Positions 27,324 to 36,809 are shown, counted from the first letter of the stretch. The stretch is 36,809 nt of DNA from Hormoscilla sp. GUM202 (GCA_005518205.2 RFFC02000031.1:1-36809), one strand, 5' to 3'. The notes: generated from the letters alone by a model not told the origin. Made by a program: numbers and translations.

Positions 27324-27660
27324 TAGTTTATTGCCCCAGAACTGTTCCCGAAAAATAGGCTTTAAGTCGAACAGTTTATCCATTTTAACTCGCAGTTCAA
27401 AAAACACGGCATCCCCGCTTATTCTACACCCCTTGCATGGCGACGAAGTTGGGCAATTGTTTTACCCGTAATATCCAGGCGAGCACTTGGGGATAGGGGG
27501 TCAAATCTATTTTGCCGTCTCCGGCCAGGGCCACCTAGGGGAAACAGGCAACATCGGCGATCGTGGGACGATCGCCGACCAGCCAAGAGCGATCGGCGAA
27601 GTGGGCGTCCAATTGGCTTAAAATCCCTGTGGCTTTGGTTGTGGCAACATCGATGTTAAC

Positions 27661-29649
27661 CTACATTCCGCACGACAAGTGTACTACATAAATAAAACAC
27701 TGGTTTTTTCAACTCTTACACTATCACAAATACAGACAAATATCCGGCGCAACGTCCCTTACAATACCCAAAAGCTTATACCAACCAACAACAAAAACTT
27801 ACTTGACATAAAATTCCTAAAATTTCCCTATTATTGCTCACAAGAGAGCTACTCAGAGATGAATATCCCTAAGTTCTACTCATTATTGAATGTGTATTTT
27901 TACATAATTGACTCCAGCAAATAGTACCGCTGACATGCTGGTGGAAAGAACTTCAAAAAGTGCAACCGCTCCTCATTAATATTGGAAATCTGTTTGCTCC
28001 CGCGATCGATATAGATATGAATTGACTGAAAACATTGAAATATCCAACGAAGAGTTGGTCTATCCGTCAGCCGACCTAACTGATTTTTTACTCCTGAACC
28101 TGTTCGTTTAAGTGTTTGCCTTATCTGTCGCTCTGCTACCTTATACACTAACAAAGATAAGGCCATAATTAAACCTAAAACTTCAATGCGTTTTGGCGAT
28201 TTAATAAATACACTATCAGCAAAAAACATGGGCGATTTAAAAAACTTAAAACAACGCTCCACGCTGCTCGTTTTTATGGAGAGCATTTTTTCGGGATTTA
28301 GCGCTAATTCATCGAGTTGATTAGTTGCTAAAATAAAGCGTCCTGCCTGGTTTTTTTTCTCTTGCACTTGTTCGAGACATTCCCTAATAGTTGCTTGGAC
28401 TTGATAGTGGCAATCAGACTCTCCACTCTCAGACTTAGTGAAAATCGATTGAGTTGTTATGTCCGTTAGTTGATGATACAATGATTTTTTTAATAGCTTA
28501 TTTGCCGCTACTATAGCATCCGGGGCACAAGCAAATTCACGACAACTTAATTCTTTTAATTTATTTTTGGCAACACGTAAATCTTTGTCAATTTTATCCT
28601 GCAATTTTTTGAGGTCTGATTCCCGACGCTCCTGACTTTCAATTACTAGCCATCTTTGTTCTATATCTCCATAGTTTTGCCTTACTTCTAGGTAACGATA
28701 TCCTGGCTGTTCGCAAGAAATAAAATTCTCTGTATCCGCCTCCGTGACCAACTTCTTGGCTGCTTTAATAGTAAGTGGCACTCGCGATAACCACTTGATA
28801 TCACCTAAAATTTGCAGTCTTGCGTATATAATGCTGCATCGGCTACCATTAACCCTGAAAATTCAAAAGTTTTTTTGAACTCTGTTATTGCTAAAGGAAT
28901 TTCTTTTTGGTCTGAGGCATTTCCATCTCCCATCTTTATCCATAAAGGAATACCTCCATCTCCTGAACAAATTAACTGCATTGTATATTGTTTCAAATCT
29001 GGTCTATGGTCTCTTGAATATCCATGAGTTATTTTTATTGGCCTAGGTTCGACTACAGATGATGTTTTGTACTCTCCATGAACATGAAATGAACTTGAAT
29101 CTCTATGTGCTGTTTCCCTTTTGATTTGATATTTTTTTAATACTGATAACGCTATCTCAACTTCTCCAATTCCTATTTCATATAGCTCATCCATAACTCT
29201 TCCCAATTTATCATCATTCAAATATTCCGGTTTGACTCCAACTCCAATTAAGTGTTCTATTGCTTTTCCTTCAAAAAATCTGGAAAACAGGTATAATGGT
29301 GCTGACACTAATCCTAAGGCATTTATTATCATTGCTTTAACAACTTGACCAGAACTAATTTTCTCTGATGAGTGTTTTGGCAATCGCCGGTTAATTATCA
29401 ATTCTATTCCTATGTCATCGATGATTCCGGCCACTAATCCCAGATGATCTAGATTGGTAATTTCCATCATTCTGTATCTGAACTTCAAACACGTTCCATT
29501 ATAACTCAATGCCAGGGATTTTGGGGCAGATCGGGAGCATGTCTGAGTATTTATACTCAGATACCTTCTTCACTACGTACTACATTTGTGGCACAAAATG
29601 ATTTTTTTCGTAATACATGATAGATTACAATTTGTCGTGCGGAATGTGG
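27661..29649. mobile_element. IS1634-family insertion sequence with 9-bp target duplication
   Basis: Terminal repeats of 18 bp, CTACATTCCGCACGACAA (27661-27678) and the inverted TTGTCGTGCGGAATGTGG (29632-29649), differ at one position. GATGTTAAC is duplicated exactly at 27652-27660 and 29650-29658; removing one copy plus the element restores the glutathione S-transferase frame at this point. Length 1989 bp. Confidence 0.92.
27900..29509 (-). pseudogene. IS1634-family transposase, one frameshift
   Basis: The upstream frame reads from 29509; the family-like beginning is MEITNLDHLGLVAGIIDDIG (DUF4277-type N-terminus). It continues LPKHSSEKISSGQVVKAMII, RETAHRDSSSFHVHGEY (first catalytic Asp) and FSGLMVADAALYTQDC (second Asp). 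One base is missing near 28800; the next frame continues QILGDIKWLSRVPLTIKAAK through LSIKTSSVERCFKFFKSPMF to 27900. A continuous protein would be about 530 residues, typical for the family. The element is thus probably immobile unless helped in trans. Confidence 0.88.
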
Positions 29650-30073
29650 GATGTTAACGTTCTTGAAATCAAGCAGATAGAACAACCGGGCAGCTGCGAG
29701 ACCTTGGCTAATTTCATTGGCGGCAACAGAGAGCCATCGGACAACTTGCGCTGCCATCTCCGGCGCGGTGGGGAACCATTGAGGGTTGTATTTCAGGGCC
29801 AGGTACGTCAAGATGGCTTGGGAGTCAGAGACCACCGTATTGCCATCCACCAGTACTGGCACTTGTCCGAAGGGATTGAGGGCCAGGAAATCCGGTTGTT
29901 TGTGTTCCCCTTTCATCAGGTCTACCCGCACCAGTTCGTAGTTCAGACCTAATAGGGACAGCAGCAGTCGTGATTGTACAAACGCAGAGTATTGTTAGTG
30001 TTGTTGGTAGCAGACTTAGCTGAATCATCCATAGTCAAATAATTACATCTCTATCGCCACCTACAAGAGAACT

Positions 30074-30103
30074 CGTTCCCAGGCGATCGCCAGAGAACGA
30101 GGT
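30074..30103. repeat. Palindrome containing a HIP1 site
   Basis: CTCGTTC and GAACGAG bracket CCAGGCGATCGCCAGA, giving an imperfect 30-bp palindrome centred on GGCGATCGCC in the spacer between the glutathione S-transferase gene and the methyltransferase gene. It is related in its arms to the CGTTCCCA hairpins at 20654 and 16157. Confidence 0.55.
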
Positions 30104-30248
30104 ACAGAGGTGCTTATAATGCTTGTAGTGAAATTTATAGCATCGAACGCTCGTTTTTGCACAGTGCTGGGCAGCGAATACCGTAAAATAATCCCTGGTG
30201 GAGAGCATCCACCCATCTTAGATTCCCACTGGGCAAAGCATACAGTCC

Positions 30249-31430
30249 ATGTCAGACAATCAGGCGATCGCCGACTCCGTGGCGAAACTTTACGACACCT
30301 ATCCTTTTCCGCCGGACCCCTTGCTAGACGAACCGCCTCCAGGGTACAACTGGCGCTGGAACTGGTTAACAGCCTATCACTTTTGCACGGGGCAAATACC
30401 CCAAAAACAGGATATCCGCATCCTGGATGCCGGTTGCGGCACCGGCGTGAGTACGGAATATCTGGTTCACCTCAACCCCCAAGCATCTATCATTGGCATC
30501 GATCTCAGCGGACAAGCTTTGGCCAAGGCCAAGGAACGCTGTCAGCGATCGGGTGCCGACCGGGCGGAATTTCATCACCTCAGCCTCTACAATCTCGACC
30601 AACTCCCTGGTAAATTCGATCTGATTAACTGTGTCGGCGTCCTGCATCACCTACCGGACCCCATCCGAGGCATCCAAGCACTGGCTGCTAAATTGGCTAC
30701 CGGTGGTCTCATGCATATCTTCGTCTATGCCGAACTGGGACGTTGGGAAATTCGCCTCATGCAACAGGCCATCTCCCTCCTGCAAGGCGATCGCCAAGGG
30801 GACTACCGGGACGGCGTCCGGGTCGGTAGGCAACTTTTTGCCGCTTTACCAGAAAATAACAGAATTGTCAAGCAAGACAAACAGCGCTGGTCCATGGAAA
30901 ACCATCAGGACGAGTGCTTTGCCGACATGTACGTCCATCCCCAGGAAATTGACTATAACATCAATACCCTGTTTGAACTGATTGATGCCTCGGGGTTAGA
31001 GTTCATCGGTTTCTCCAACCCCCAATACTGGAATATCGAACGACTGGTGGGCAAGTCCCCAGAATTAATGGCCCGGGCATCACAGTTGAGCGATCGGGCC
31101 AGATACCGGTTAATAGAACTGCTAGATCCGGAAATCACCCATTACGAGTTCTTCCTAGGCCGTCCGCCCCTAGCTAAAGCCGACTGGTCCCAAGACGAAC
31201 GGCTATTAGGGGCCATAGGGGAAGTAAACCCTTGTATGCATGGATGGCCGAGTCAGTCTTTCCTGAATCATGACTACCAGCCGGTGATGCTAGCAGAGGG
31301 GGAGTTCGCCTTTCTGCTAGCTTGTGACGGCACCCGAACAGTAACAGAAGTCTTGGCAGAAGTGAACTTGGGACTACCGGCAGTGCGCAGACTCCACAGC
31401 CAACAGTTGCTGCTGCTACAGACAGCCTGA
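30249..31430 (+). CDS. Class I SAM-dependent methyltransferase
   Basis: A 393-residue protein. Residues about 50-165 form the Rossmann methyltransferase domain: motif I ILDAGCGTGVSTEYL (58-72), the acidic loop IIGIDLSGQALAKAK, and post-motif DLINCVGVLHHLPDP. The N-terminal MSDNQAIADSVAKLYDTYPF and FPPDPLLDEPPPGYNWRWNW is typical of a cyanobacterial subgroup. A roughly 200-residue C-terminal extension of unknown function includes YFADMYVHP-like CFADMYVHPQEIDY and a GTRTVTEVLAEVNLG segment. The substrate is unknown. It precedes the ATP synthase operon on the same strand, 113 bases upstream, but an independent promoter is likely. Intact. Confidence 0.88.
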   Translation: MSDNQAIADSVAKLYDTYPFPPDPLLDEPPPGYNWRWNWLTAYHFCTGQIPQKQDIRILDAGCGTGVSTEYLVHLNPQASIIGIDLSGQALAKAKERCQRSGADRAEFHHLSLYNLDQLPGKFDLINCVGVLHHLPDPIRGIQALAAKLATGGLMHIFVYAELGRWEIRLMQQAISLLQGDRQGDYRDGVRVGRQLFAALPENNRIVKQDKQRWSMENHQDECFADMYVHPQEIDYNINTLFELIDASGLEFIGFSNPQYWNIERLVGKSPELMARASQLSDRARYRLIELLDPEITHYEFFLGRPPLAKADWSQDERLLGAIGEVNPCMHGWPSQSFLNHDYQPVMLAEGEFAFLLACDGTRTVTEVLAEVNLGLPAVRRLHSQQLLLLQTA

Positions 31431-31543
31431 CTCGTGCAAAAATTTGCTTAACTTTTTCTTTATAAGTGCTTGCCATACATGATATGATTTCAGATGGTTT
31501 GTAAACTAACGTCAATCATCACTGCATAAGGGGCCAAGTAGAA

Positions 31544-31972
31544 GTGAACGCCTCCGACTCTGACCGGGAAACCACACCAGGAGAGAATCCCCTTGGGGGT
31601 TCTGTTCTACCCGAACCAAACACCTCTATGCTGGAGTACCACCGGCTGCAACAGAACCTGTTGATGGTGACTCTGGCCGTGACAGGGGTGATATTTATCA
31701 GTGTCTGGATGGTCTACTCCCTAAACATTGCCCTAAATTATTTAATCGGGGCAGGCACGGGTGTGGTTTACTTAAAGATGTTGGCCAGAAACGTAGAGCA
31801 GCTGGGACGATCGAAAAATCGCATCAGCAAGGAGCGACTGGCTGTGCTAATGGGGGTGATAATCGTCGCCTCCCAATTAGACCAGTTGCAGATAATCCCC
31901 ATATTTCTGGGATTTCTGACCTATAAAGCCGCCATCATCTTTTACATGTTTGGTGATATCGTTAAAAGCTGA
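31544..31972 (+). CDS. atpI: ATP synthase protein I
   Basis: A protein of up to 142 residues with four hydrophobic segments (about 40-60, 65-85, 100-120, 122-140), as expected for AtpI, which helps assemble the c-ring and is the usual first gene of the operon. The start is either GTG 31544 ([16 protein letters not shown], a polar leader) or ATG 31628 ([20 protein letters not shown]); neither has a strong ribosome site. No frame lesion. Confidence 0.85.
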   Translation: MNASDSDRETTPGENPLGGSVLPEPNTSMLEYHRLQQNLLMVTLAVTGVIFISVWMVYSLNIALNYLIGAGTGVVYLKMLARNVEQLGRSKNRISKERLAVLMGVIIVASQLDQLQIIPIFLGFLTYKAAIIFYMFGDIVKS

Positions 31973-32025
31973 CAAACTTTAGGTGAGGGAATCCTTAAGA
32001 TCGGAGCTTAGAGACTCACGGAAGA

Positions 32026-32772
32026 ATGGAAACGCTAAATCTGCTTTTCGCCAATAGCCTGCATCTCGCAAAAATAGAAGTCGGCGAGCATTTATACTGG
32101 GAAATTGGGAATCTGAAAGTCCACGGCCAGGTATTGCTGACTTCATGGTTTGTAATCGCCCTGTTGGTAATAGCCTCAGTGCTAGCTACTCGCAATATCC
32201 AGAGAGTGCCTGCAGGAATGCAAAATTTCATGGAATATGCTCTGGAATTCGTTCGGGACCTGGCAAAAAACCAACTGGGAGAAAAAGAATATCGCCCCTG
32301 GGTACCATTCATAGGTACTTTATTTTTGTTCATCTTCGTGTCAAATTGGTCGGGGGCGTTGATGCCCTGGAGACTGATCCATTTGCCAGAAGGGGAACTG
32401 GCGGCTCCTACTAACGATATCAATACGACGGTGGCGCTGGCGCTGCTGACATCTCTGGCATATTTCTACGCGGGTTTCCGCAAGAAGGGCCTGGGTTACT
32501 TTGCTAACTATGTCCAGCCCATACCGATCCTATTGCCGATCAAAATTTTGGAAGATTTTACTAAGCCCCTGTCCCTCAGCTTCCGTCTATTTGGTAATAT
32601 CCTCGCAGACGAACTGGTGGTGGCGGTGCTAGTATTACTGGTTCCCCTGTTCGTGCCTCTACCATTAATGCTGCTAGGCTTATTTACTAGCGCAATTCAA
32701 GCTCTAGTGTTCGCCACCTTGGCAGCTGCCTACATTCATGAGGCGATGGAAACTGAAGGGGAAGAACATTGA
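32026..32772 (+). CDS. atpB: ATP synthase F0 subunit a
   Basis: A 248-residue membrane protein forming the proton half-channels against the c-ring. The conserved helix carries the essential Arg in [20 protein letters not shown], and the C-terminal helix has [20 protein letters not shown]. It starts [20 protein letters not shown]. Standard length, intact. Confidence 0.96.
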   Translation: METLNLLFANSLHLAKIEVGEHLYWEIGNLKVHGQVLLTSWFVIALLVIASVLATRNIQRVPAGMQNFMEYALEFVRDLAKNQLGEKEYRPWVPFIGTLFLFIFVSNWSGALMPWRLIHLPEGELAAPTNDINTTVALALLTSLAYFYAGFRKKGLGYFANYVQPIPILLPIKILEDFTKPLSLSFRLFGNILADELVVAVLVLLVPLFVPLPLMLLGLFTSAIQALVFATLAAAYIHEAMETEGEEH

Positions 32773-32815
32773 AGAAAAAAAAACTTGCATCTCTCAATGA
32801 CTCCCATGGGAGTAA

Positions 32816-33106
<291 letters not shown>

Positions 33107-33139
33107 AAAGTGACCAACCACAAACCCTAGCTAAAGACG

Positions 33140-33356
33140 GCTTCTGCTGTTCTGGAGCTACTCAGGTTGGTCAAGCTCACCCGCAAGGGTAAACGTTATT
33201 CCAGTCATGACACCTTGGGGTACGTGGCTAGCTCCAAGCTCTGTCGGGTGTCGTTAAACAGGCAACCGGGCTTGAAAAGCCAGTGCGACATCCGTAAAAA
33301 GCTGGGATAACCGAGCGAAGCAAACGTTACGGACATAGTCCAGAAGAGACAAAACC
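33140..33356 (+). ncRNA. Probable omega-RNA (HEARO-like) scaffold of an IscB/IsrB element
   Basis: The 435-base atpE-b' spacer holds a GC-richer, hairpin-rich segment: CTCACCC/GGGTAAACG, GGTACGTGGCTAGCTCC, GGGCTTGAAAAGCC (stem with GAAA-type loop), AAGCTGGGATAACCGAGC, and CGTTACGGACATAGTCCAGA. It ends directly before an ATG that begins an IscB-like N-terminus. In OMEGA systems the guide RNA scaffold (the HEARO motif) lies immediately 5' of iscB/isrB and has about this length. I recognise the arrangement and the downstream coding trace, but cannot run a covariance search; a group I intron fragment is the main alternative. Confidence 0.5.
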
Positions 33357-33410
33357 ATGTCTACTTTGTTTTTGTAATTGACACCAATGGATTTAGTTAC
33401 AGCAGTGGTG
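33357..33410 (+). pseudogene. IscB/IsrB N-terminal remnant
   Basis: ATG at 33357 followed, after one missing base, by codons for YFVFVIDTN (33362-33388). The resulting M-S-Y-F-V-F-V-I-D-T-N matches the beginning of IscB/IsrB proteins (typically M-S-x-x-V-F-V-I/V-D-T/A-N), including the first RuvC Asp. After this the family's K-x-P-L-x-P is absent and the frame ends at GFSYSSGER, so nearly the whole nuclease gene has been deleted. The remnant lies within the ATP synthase operon. Confidence 0.6.
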
Positions 33411-33442
33411 AGAGATGAGCAACTTTACACAGAAAAAATGTA

Positions 33443-33491
33443 GGAGGTAAGCATTCAGCATTCAGCGGCCAGCAGCTGAATGCTTACCTCC
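33443..33491 (+). promoter_or_regulatory. Perfect 17-bp stem hairpin upstream of the b' gene
   Basis: GGAGGTAAGCATTCAGC (33443-33459) is exactly complementary to GCTGAATGCTTACCTCC (33475-33491), with a 15-base loop that itself contains GGCC pairing. It has no U-run. Located 50 bases before the b' start inside an operon, it could be an RNA-processing site, a partial attenuator, or the relic end of an inserted element. Confidence 0.75.
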
Positions 33492-33541
33492 GAGAGGTAA
33501 AAATGGAGAAGAATAGGTGAGGCGTCAGCAAGGGGACGGAA

Positions 33542-33973
33542 ATGTTTGATTTTGATGCAACCCTGCCAGTGATGGCAGTACAGTTTTTGATACTGGCAGT
33601 AGTATTGAACGCAGTTTTTTACAAGCCACTGACTAAGGCAATAGAAGAACGCTCGGAGTACATTAGAAAAAATGAACGAGGAGCGAAAGAGAGGTTGGCG
33701 AAAGCGGAAGAATTAGCTCAACAATATGAAAAAGAGCTGGCGACTAGCATTAGACAGTCTCAAGAAATAGTGGCATCGGCCCAGGCGGAAGCCCAGAAAA
33801 TAACCTCAAGTCAAATAGCCGAGGCGCTCAAAGAAGCTCAAGCAAAGCGAGAAGAGGCGGCCAAAGAAATAGAGCAGCAAAAGCAAGAGGCAATGCAACA
33901 GCTAGAACAACAGGTGGATGGCCTCAGTCGCCAGATTCTGGAAAAGCTATTAGGACCAGAACTGGTAAGATAG
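33542..33973 (+). CDS. atpG: ATP synthase F0 subunit b'
   Basis: A 143-residue stator subunit: one N-terminal membrane helix ([20 protein letters not shown]), then a long charged coiled coil (residues 35-135, many K/E/A/Q) that pairs with subunit b. The naming atpG for b' is customary in cyanobacteria (atpF2 elsewhere). A strong ribosome site (AAGGGGA) lies 5 bases before ATG. Intact. Confidence 0.94.
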   Translation: MFDFDATLPVMAVQFLILAVVLNAVFYKPLTKAIEERSEYIRKNERGAKERLAKAEELAQQYEKELATSIRQSQEIVASAQAEAQKITSSQIAEALKEAQAKREEAAKEIEQQKQEAMQQLEQQVDGLSRQILEKLLGPELVR

Positions 33974-34017
33974 TTCGGGAGGTTCGAGGTAGAATGTTGA
34001 TGGGATAGGAAACGAAA

Positions 34018-34545
34018 ATGGAGACGGTTTTATTGCTAGCAACAGAAGCTAGTCATGAAGGTGGTTTCGGATTGAACTTTAACATTTTAGAAACTAACCT
34101 GATTAACCTGGCAATCGTAATTTGGATTTTGTACTATTTTGGCAGTAAGGTGTTGGGGGAAACCCTGACAACGAGAAGCTCGGAAATAGCCTCGACAATA
34201 AAAGAAGTAGAAGCAAGACAGAAAGAGGCGGCGGCAGCCCTAGCAGATCAGCAGCAAAAGTTGGCGGCGGCCCAAGCTGAGGCAGAAAAGATCAAAAAAG
34301 AGGCGGAGAAAAGAGCCGAGTCGGCAAAGCAAGAAATCCTGGCGAAGTCGTCCAAGGAGATAGAACGCTTGCGAGAAGAGGCAGTACAGGATTTGAACTT
34401 GGAAAGGGAAAGGGCGATCGCCCAACTGCGACGGCGAGTAGTAGAAATGGCGCTGTCACGCTCGGAGTCGAGGCTGAAAGAATCTGTAGACGCTGGCGCT
34501 CAACAACAGTTAATTGACCGTAGCATCGCAATGCTGGGAGGTTAG
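34018..34545 (+). CDS. atpF: ATP synthase F0 subunit b
   Basis: A 175-residue stator subunit with the membrane helix FNILETNLINLAIVIWILYY and a coiled-coil arm (RSSEIASTIKEVEARQKEAA and on). It forms the peripheral stalk with b' and delta. Its stop is adjacent to the delta start (TTAGTGATG), so the two genes are coupled. Confidence 0.95.
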   Translation: METVLLLATEASHEGGFGLNFNILETNLINLAIVIWILYYFGSKVLGETLTTRSSEIASTIKEVEARQKEAAAALADQQQKLAAAQAEAEKIKKEAEKRAESAKQEILAKSSKEIERLREEAVQDLNLERERAIAQLRRRVVEMALSRSESRLKESVDAGAQQQLIDRSIAMLGG

Positions 34546-34547
34546 TG

Positions 34548-35105
34548 ATGAAAGGCGGGATGGTAATCGGTGAAATAGTGGAGCCTTATGCAGAGGGATT
34601 GATGTCTCTAGCGCAAGGGCAAAACTTGACAGAAAGATTGGGAGAGGACGTGCGGGATATACTGGAGATGCTGTCAGGTTCTCCAGAGTTCAGTCAGTTG
34701 ATAGCTAATCCCTTGATTAAACCAGAGGCAAAGAAAGCCGTGCTGCGGCAGGTGGGAGGCGATCGGATGCACCCCTATACGCTTAACTTTTTAATGCTGC
34801 TGGTAGACAGGCGTCGGATCCAGTTCCTAGAAGGTATTTGCAAGCAGTATCAGGCAATATTGCGGAAGCTAAACCAAACGGTGTTGGCAGAAGTGACCTC
34901 GACAGTGGAACTGACAGAAGCACAAAAACAAGCAGCGATCGATCGGGTAAAGGGGATGACAGGTGCAGCAGCAGTAGAACTGGAAAGCAAAATCGATCCA
35001 GAAATAATCGGAGGCGTGATAATAAAAGTAGGCTCTCAGGTAATAGATGCAAGTCTGCGGGGACAGTTGCGACGAATTGGCATATCCCTGAATGCGGCAA
35101 GTTAA
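34548..35105 (+). CDS. atpH: ATP synthase F1 subunit delta
   Basis: A 185-residue (ATG 34548) OSCP-type subunit linking the peripheral stalk to the alpha-beta hexamer. It has IVEPYAEGLMSLAQGQNLTE at the N-terminal helical bundle and DPEIIGGVIIKVGSQVIDAS with LRGQLRRI at the C-terminus, both family hallmarks. A GTG immediately upstream (34545) could also serve as start. Also called atpD in cyanobacteria. Confidence 0.95.
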   Translation: MKGGMVIGEIVEPYAEGLMSLAQGQNLTERLGEDVRDILEMLSGSPEFSQLIANPLIKPEAKKAVLRQVGGDRMHPYTLNFLMLLVDRRRIQFLEGICKQYQAILRKLNQTVLAEVTSTVELTEAQKQAAIDRVKGMTGAAAVELESKIDPEIIGGVIIKVGSQVIDASLRGQLRRIGISLNAAS

Positions 35106-35165
35106 TCGCGGCCCAGAAGATAAGGCAAACGGAAGCAAATTGACGATTGAAAACAGAGAATAGAT

Positions 35166-36683
35166 ATGGTAGCAATCAGACCTGACGAAATCAGCAGCAT
35201 CATTCGGCAACAAATCGAGCAGTACGATCAACAGGTAAAAGCCCAAAATGTGGGGACAGTGTTGCAAGTAGGTGACGGCATTGCCCGGATATACGGTCTG
35301 GAAAAGGCAATGGCGGCGGAATTGCTAGAGTTTGAAGATGGGACAATAGGCATCGCCCTGAACCTGGAAGAAGATAATGTGGGTGCGGTGCTGATGGGTG
35401 AAGGCCGCGACATCCAAGAAGGCAGTTCGGTGACTTCTACAGGCAAAATTGCTCAGGTGCCAGTGGGAGAGGCGACGATCGGGCGGGTGGTGAACTCTTT
35501 GGGACAACCAATAGATGGAAAAGGGGAAATCAACACGACAGAAAGCCGCCTGCTAGAATCGCCAGCACCGGGAATTGTGGCCCGTCGGTCGGTTTACGAA
35601 CCGATGCAAACGGGAATCACTGCTATAGACGCGATGATTCCCATCGGACGGGGTCAGCGGGAACTGATCATCGGTGACAGGCAAACAGGTAAAACAACGG
35701 TGGCGATCGATACGATCATCAACCAAAAAGAAGAAGAGGTGATCTGTGTATACGTGGCGATCGGTCAAAAGGCGTCCACGGTGGCCCAGGTAGTGGCAAC
35801 CCTGGAGGAAAAAGGGGCAATGGACTACACAGTTGTGGTGGCGGCGAATGCTAGCGATCCAGCGACGCTGCAATACCTGGCTCCTTACGCGGGGGCGACC
35901 ATAGCGGAATACTTCATGTACAATGGCAAGGCGACCCTGACGATCTACGATGACCTCTCCAAGCAAGCCCAAGCCTATCGCCAAATGTCACTGCTGCTGC
36001 GGCGTCCCCCGGGTCGGGAAGCTTATCCAGGAGATGTGTTCTATATCCACTCGCGCTTGCTAGAACGGGCAGCTAAACTGAATGACAAACTGGGTGGCGG
36101 TAGCATGACAGCACTGCCGATTATTGAAACTCAGGCTGGTGACGTGTCTGCCTATATTCCTACGAATGTGATTTCGATTACGGATGGACAGATATTCCTG
36201 TCTTCTGACCTGTTCAACTCGGGTCAGCGACCGGCAATTAACGCGGGTATTTCGGTGTCGCGGGTAGGTTCTGCGGCACAGATAAAAGCCATGAAACAGG
36301 TGGCAGGGAAGTTGAAGCTGGAGTTGGCGCAGTACGACGATTTGCGGGCGTTTGCTCAGTTTGCTTCAGATTTGGATAAAGCGACTCAGGACCAACTGTC
36401 GCGGGGTCAGCGATTGCAGGAAATCCTGAAACAGCCGCAAAATTCACCGCTAAACGTGTACGAACAGGTGGCGATCGTCTATGCGGGTCTGAATGGCTAT
36501 CTGGATGATATAGCAACAGAAAAAGTAGCCAGTTTTGCCCAGGGGCTGCGTTCTTATCTGACAAATAACAAGCCGAAGTTTGCAGAAATTATCCGTTCGG
36601 ATAAGAAGCTGACTGATGAAGCTGAAGGCATCTTGAAAGAGACGATCGGAGAATACAAGAAGACGTTCTTGGTATCAGCTTAA
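35166..36683 (+). CDS. atpA: ATP synthase F1 subunit alpha
   Basis: A 505-residue non-catalytic nucleotide-binding subunit. Starts [20 protein letters not shown]; Walker A GDRQTGKT at 170-177; [20 protein letters not shown] (Walker B Asp); and the alpha signature [17 protein letters not shown]. The C-terminal helical domain ends [11 protein letters not shown]. Full-length and intact. The gamma gene (atpC) would be expected just beyond the window. Confidence 0.98.
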   Translation: MVAIRPDEISSIIRQQIEQYDQQVKAQNVGTVLQVGDGIARIYGLEKAMAAELLEFEDGTIGIALNLEEDNVGAVLMGEGRDIQEGSSVTSTGKIAQVPVGEATIGRVVNSLGQPIDGKGEINTTESRLLESPAPGIVARRSVYEPMQTGITAIDAMIPIGRGQRELIIGDRQTGKTTVAIDTIINQKEEEVICVYVAIGQKASTVAQVVATLEEKGAMDYTVVVAANASDPATLQYLAPYAGATIAEYFMYNGKATLTIYDDLSKQAQAYRQMSLLLRRPPGREAYPGDVFYIHSRLLERAAKLNDKLGGGSMTALPIIETQAGDVSAYIPTNVISITDGQIFLSSDLFNSGQRPAINAGISVSRVGSAAQIKAMKQVAGKLKLELAQYDDLRAFAQFASDLDKATQDQLSRGQRLQEILKQPQNSPLNVYEQVAIVYAGLNGYLDDIATEKVASFAQGLRSYLTNNKPKFAEIIRSDKKLTDEAEGILKETIGEYKKTFLVSA

Positions 36684-36778
36684 TAATCAGAGAAAAACGT
36701 AGAGCGGACTGGATCCATCCCAGCTTTGCTTCCTGGCTGCGGGGATCTGAACGTGCTGTTGCCGGCTATACTAGCCCA

Positions 36779-36809
36779 GAAACCCAGTTTTTCCACAAAA
36801 CCGGTTTCT
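36779..36809. repeat. Inverted repeat at the window end
   Basis: AGAAACC (36779-36785) and GGTTTCT (36803-36809) can form a hairpin in the spacer after atpA. Words of the AGAAACC...GGTTTCT kind are frequent dispersed repeats in filamentous cyanobacteria. The element may extend beyond the window. Nothing else was seen in 36684-36809. Confidence 0.5.

Larger units (their letters stand above)
27424..30032 (-). pseudogene. Glutathione S-transferase gene split by an IS1634-family element
   Basis: The 5' part (30032-29650) starts MDDSAKSATNNTNNTLRLYN. After a deletion with frameshift it goes on RLLLSLLGLNYELVRVDLMK, LALNPFGQVPVLVDGNTVVS and DSQAILTYLALKYNPQWFPT, the thioredoxin-like domain with the cis-Pro (QVPVL) and the glutathione-binding D-S-Q. 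It reaches LFYLLDFKNVNI, where the IS begins. The 3' part (27660-27424) resumes VNIDVATTKATGILSQLDAH, SWLVGDRPTIADVACFP, an in-frame stop, then VALAGDGKIDLTPYPQVLAW and a stop at 27424. GSTs conjugate glutathione to electrophiles. Three separate lesions (deletion, insertion, nonsense) show long-standing loss. Confidence 0.9.

Noticed and set aside
33140-33356. Group I intron fragment (GACATAGTCC resembles a P7-type end).
   Set aside because: Not excluded, but the segment directly precedes an IscB-like start and no exon-like coding sequence flanks it, so the omega-RNA reading is preferred.

Overview
The window is a chromosomal piece of a cyanobacterium. It carries the phycobilisome core operon (apcE-apcA-apcB-apcC) and most of the cyanobacterial ATP synthase operon (atpI, a, c, b', b, delta, alpha). 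GCGATCGC (HIP1) sites are scattered throughout, and many intergenic hairpins are of kinds common in filamentous cyanobacteria. ApcE has four linker repeats, which points to a large, probably five-cylinder phycobilisome core. I cannot name the genus from sequence alone. No tRNA, rRNA or CRISPR array was seen.

Layout. 1-3000: a frameshifted ABC-2 exporter permease, a shredded aldehyde dehydrogenase, an intact Rpn-type nuclease/transposase-like gene and a broken Uma2 gene. 3047-5765: a matrixin-type metallopeptidase, secG and gpmI on the minus strand. 5839-9108: a large palindrome, a group II intron with an RT-HNH maturase, an N-truncated HtrA protease, and a DUF760 gene ruined between two small inverted-repeat elements. 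9230-12100: scpB, a fragment of a kinase/pilin gene, a P-loop ATPase cut by half an IS5 element, and remnants of an aspartyl-protease-like gene and a DUF5678 gene. 12642-17738: the apc operon. 17900-20570: an IS200/IS605-type tnpB broken by an antisense, ORF-less group II intron and by an ISAzo13-family element. 20767-24298: a second small element directly upstream of ftsW, a broken M15-like gene overlapping ftsW, and a decayed Ser/Thr kinase with a C-terminal pilin-like domain. 24559-26420: an IS1182-family element. 26874-27310: an intact hicAB toxin-antitoxin pair. 27424-30032: a glutathione S-transferase gene split by an IS1634-family element with a 9-bp target duplication. 30249-31430: a SAM methyltransferase. 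31544-36683: the ATP synthase operon, interrupted between subunits c and b' by what looks like a dead IscB/OMEGA element.

The picture is strongly two-sided. Housekeeping genes (photosynthetic antenna, ATP synthase, glycolysis, secretion, cell division, chromosome segregation) are intact. Nearly every accessory gene is a pseudogene with frameshifts, amber codons or insertions. This suggests relaxed selection and active transposition; the lifestyle behind it is inference only. I did not find a clearly new functional system. The observations most worth following are the IscB/omega-RNA relic inside the ATP synthase operon, the nested mobile elements in tnpB, the two ISL3-type miniature elements with exact 8-bp target duplications, and the duplicated kinase-pilin 3' end. 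Frameshift calls assume that the assembly is accurate; homopolymer errors could explain a few of them.
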